In this document: positions 63,104-64,000 of the stretch, in pieces | How positions within the stretch are numbered: the stretch's first letter is position 1 | Layout: each line of letters starts with the position of its first letter | DNA from: Pseudomonas taetrolens | GTDB lineage: Bacteria; Pseudomonadota; Gammaproteobacteria; Pseudomonadales; Pseudomonadaceae | Length of the DNA stretch: 64,000 nt | NCBI RefSeq assembly: GCF_900475285.1 | Contig: NZ_LS483370.1 | Location: forward strand, 310,001-374,000 | Direction of reading: 5' to 3' | Notes under the pieces: model-generated | Databases searched by the model: none | Seen by the model: the letters and a program-made list of their open reading frames with translations, nothing else | Told to the model about the DNA's origin: nothing | Made by a program: the position numbers and the translations under genes

Positions 63104-63482
63104 GGGCGACTCCTGGGTTTCGGGTGGCAGTTTTCACTCGGAAAACCGCACGTATCAGTTGCGGTCGGGTGACGCCGGGCCGACAGGTTGTCAGGGCGTC
63201 TAGCAATCGAGTCAGGACTGATCATGTAACAGCGAAAATCAAACGCCTACTGGGGGCGTCGTATCCAGTACAGACAGGGTCGTATCTGAAGCCTGCGAGG
63301 TCGTATTCAGAAAAACTTGGCTACAAAACCGGCTTTTTCCCGGATCTGCACCGCTTAAAACGGCCAAAACGGCGTGGACTTCACGCGGGGCGCTGGCAGG
63401 CAACGATGAGTCGTAGCTGGACGTTTTTCCCGGTCGGAAACAACCCATGATGCGAGCACTCATCTCCCCGAGGTTCGTGTTC
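63104..63482. other. Divergent cbcX-serine dehydratase control region with three phased heptamers
   Basis: No gene is seen. Three copies of GTCGTAT start at 63258, 63279 and 63300, exactly 21 bases apart (two helical turns). Direct repeats in phase are typical of AraC-type activator sites; in P. aeruginosa GbdR controls both flanking units. I cannot confirm that these match the GbdR consensus. Confidence 0.6.
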
Positions 63483-64000
63483 ATGGCTATCAGCGTGTTT
63501 GACCTGTTCAAGATTGGCATCGGCCCATCAAGCTCACATACCGTGGGCCCGATGCGCGCGGCGGCGCTGTTCGTGCAGGGCTTGCGTGAGCGCGGCCAGC
63601 TGTCGCAGGTCCGACGCATCGAAGTGCAGCTCTATGGCTCGTTGTCAGCCACGGGCGTCGGGCATGGCAGCGACAACGCGGTGATCATGGGCCTGATGGG
63701 CGAGTGGCCGGACGCTATCGACCCGTCGCTGATCGGTCCGCGCATCACCGAACTGCGGCAACAGGAAAGCCTGCTGTTGGATGGTCATCTGCCCATTGCG
63801 TTTGTATGGGCCCGGGACATGCGCCTGATCGACGAAAATTTGCCGTTCCATCCTAACGCCATGACGCTGGTGGCTGAAGGTGAACACGACGAGCTGTACC
63901 GCGACACGTATTACTCGGTGGGCGGTGGTTTTGTGGTGGATGCGGCGCAAGCGGCCAGCGGGGTGCTGGACATGGACCGCAGCGCACTGCCGTATGAGTT
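63483..64000 (+). CDS. sdaB: L-serine dehydratase, N-terminal part (cut by the window end)
   Basis: The first 172 codons of an iron-sulfur L-serine dehydratase: MAISVFDLFKIGIGPSSSHTVGPMRAAALFVQG is the conserved family N-terminus with the phosphate-like serine loop, followed by VRRIEVQLYGSLSATGVGHGSDNAVIMGLMGEWPD and HPNAMTLVAEG. It deaminates L-serine to pyruvate. In P. aeruginosa sdaB follows cbcXWV and ends the choline-betaine-glycine-serine route. CGAGG lies about 10 bases before the ATG; two in-frame ATGs at 63447 and 63450 are less likely. The frame runs off the end of the window. Confidence 0.93.
   Translation, partial: MAISVFDLFKIGIGPSSSHTVGPMRAAALFVQGLRERGQLSQVRRIEVQLYGSLSATGVGHGSDNAVIMGLMGEWPDAIDPSLIGPRITELRQQESLLLDGHLPIAFVWARDMRLIDENLPFHPNAMTLVAEGEHDELYRDTYYSVGGGFVVDAAQAASGVLDMDRSALPYE

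Overview
The window is a 64 kb piece of a Pseudomonas chromosome, most likely from the P. fluorescens lineage. The gene orders are those of Pseudomonas: chpA-chpC, dguRABC, and betT/betI-betB-betA next to cbcXWV-serine dehydratase. REP-type palindromes with the TGTAGCCGCTGC core sit in many intergenic gaps. There are no rRNA or tRNA genes, no insertion sequences and no CRISPR array. The species cannot be fixed from the sequence alone.

Layout. 1-2869: end of the Chp chemosensory/twitching operon (chpA 3' part, chpC). 2859-6443: accessory island with a LysM plus hydrophobic-tail toxin candidate, a translationally coupled membrane partner built from two tandem copies of one unit, a frameshifted DUF6124-type remnant, a structured leader and an unassigned stretch. 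6444-10620: hemolysin III family protein, formate/nitrite-type channel, a full-length ExoU-like patatin phospholipase and a thioesterase. 10621-13295: SAH riboswitch, ahcY and metF. 13296-19302: rhlE, yceJ-yceI, bioA, rsmE. 19316-22886: D-glutamate utilisation cluster dguCBA/dguR. 22935-25296: two-subunit PQQ dehydrogenase. 25494-32353: antiporter, DMT exporter, MAPEG protein, mltA, cytochrome, DUF1090 protein, ligB. 32524-40873: metK and a SahR-like ArsR-methyltransferase regulator, then tkt-epd-pgk-lipoprotein-fba. 40945-53338: housekeeping and transport genes (DUF3077 protein, YgjP-type peptidase, small winged-helix protein, ElaA, YccS, flavoprotein, dbpA, mdtD, a TldD/PmbA pair, RraA). 53568-64000: choline import and oxidation to glycine betaine (betA, betB, betI, betT, cbcV, cbcW, cbcX) and the start of an L-serine dehydratase.

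How the genes work together. Three metabolic themes stand out. The activated-methyl cycle appears twice under S-adenosylhomocysteine (SAH) control: ahcY-metF lies behind an SAH riboswitch, and metK lies behind a SahR-like regulator with a perfect palindromic operator. Central carbon genes tkt, epd, pgk and fba are co-oriented. The bet/cbc block imports choline by two routes (BCCT carrier and ABC system) and oxidises it. The less ordinary content is the toxin/partner pair, the ExoU homologue without a visible chaperone or secretion genes, the split PQQ dehydrogenase, and several structured RNA or operator candidates.
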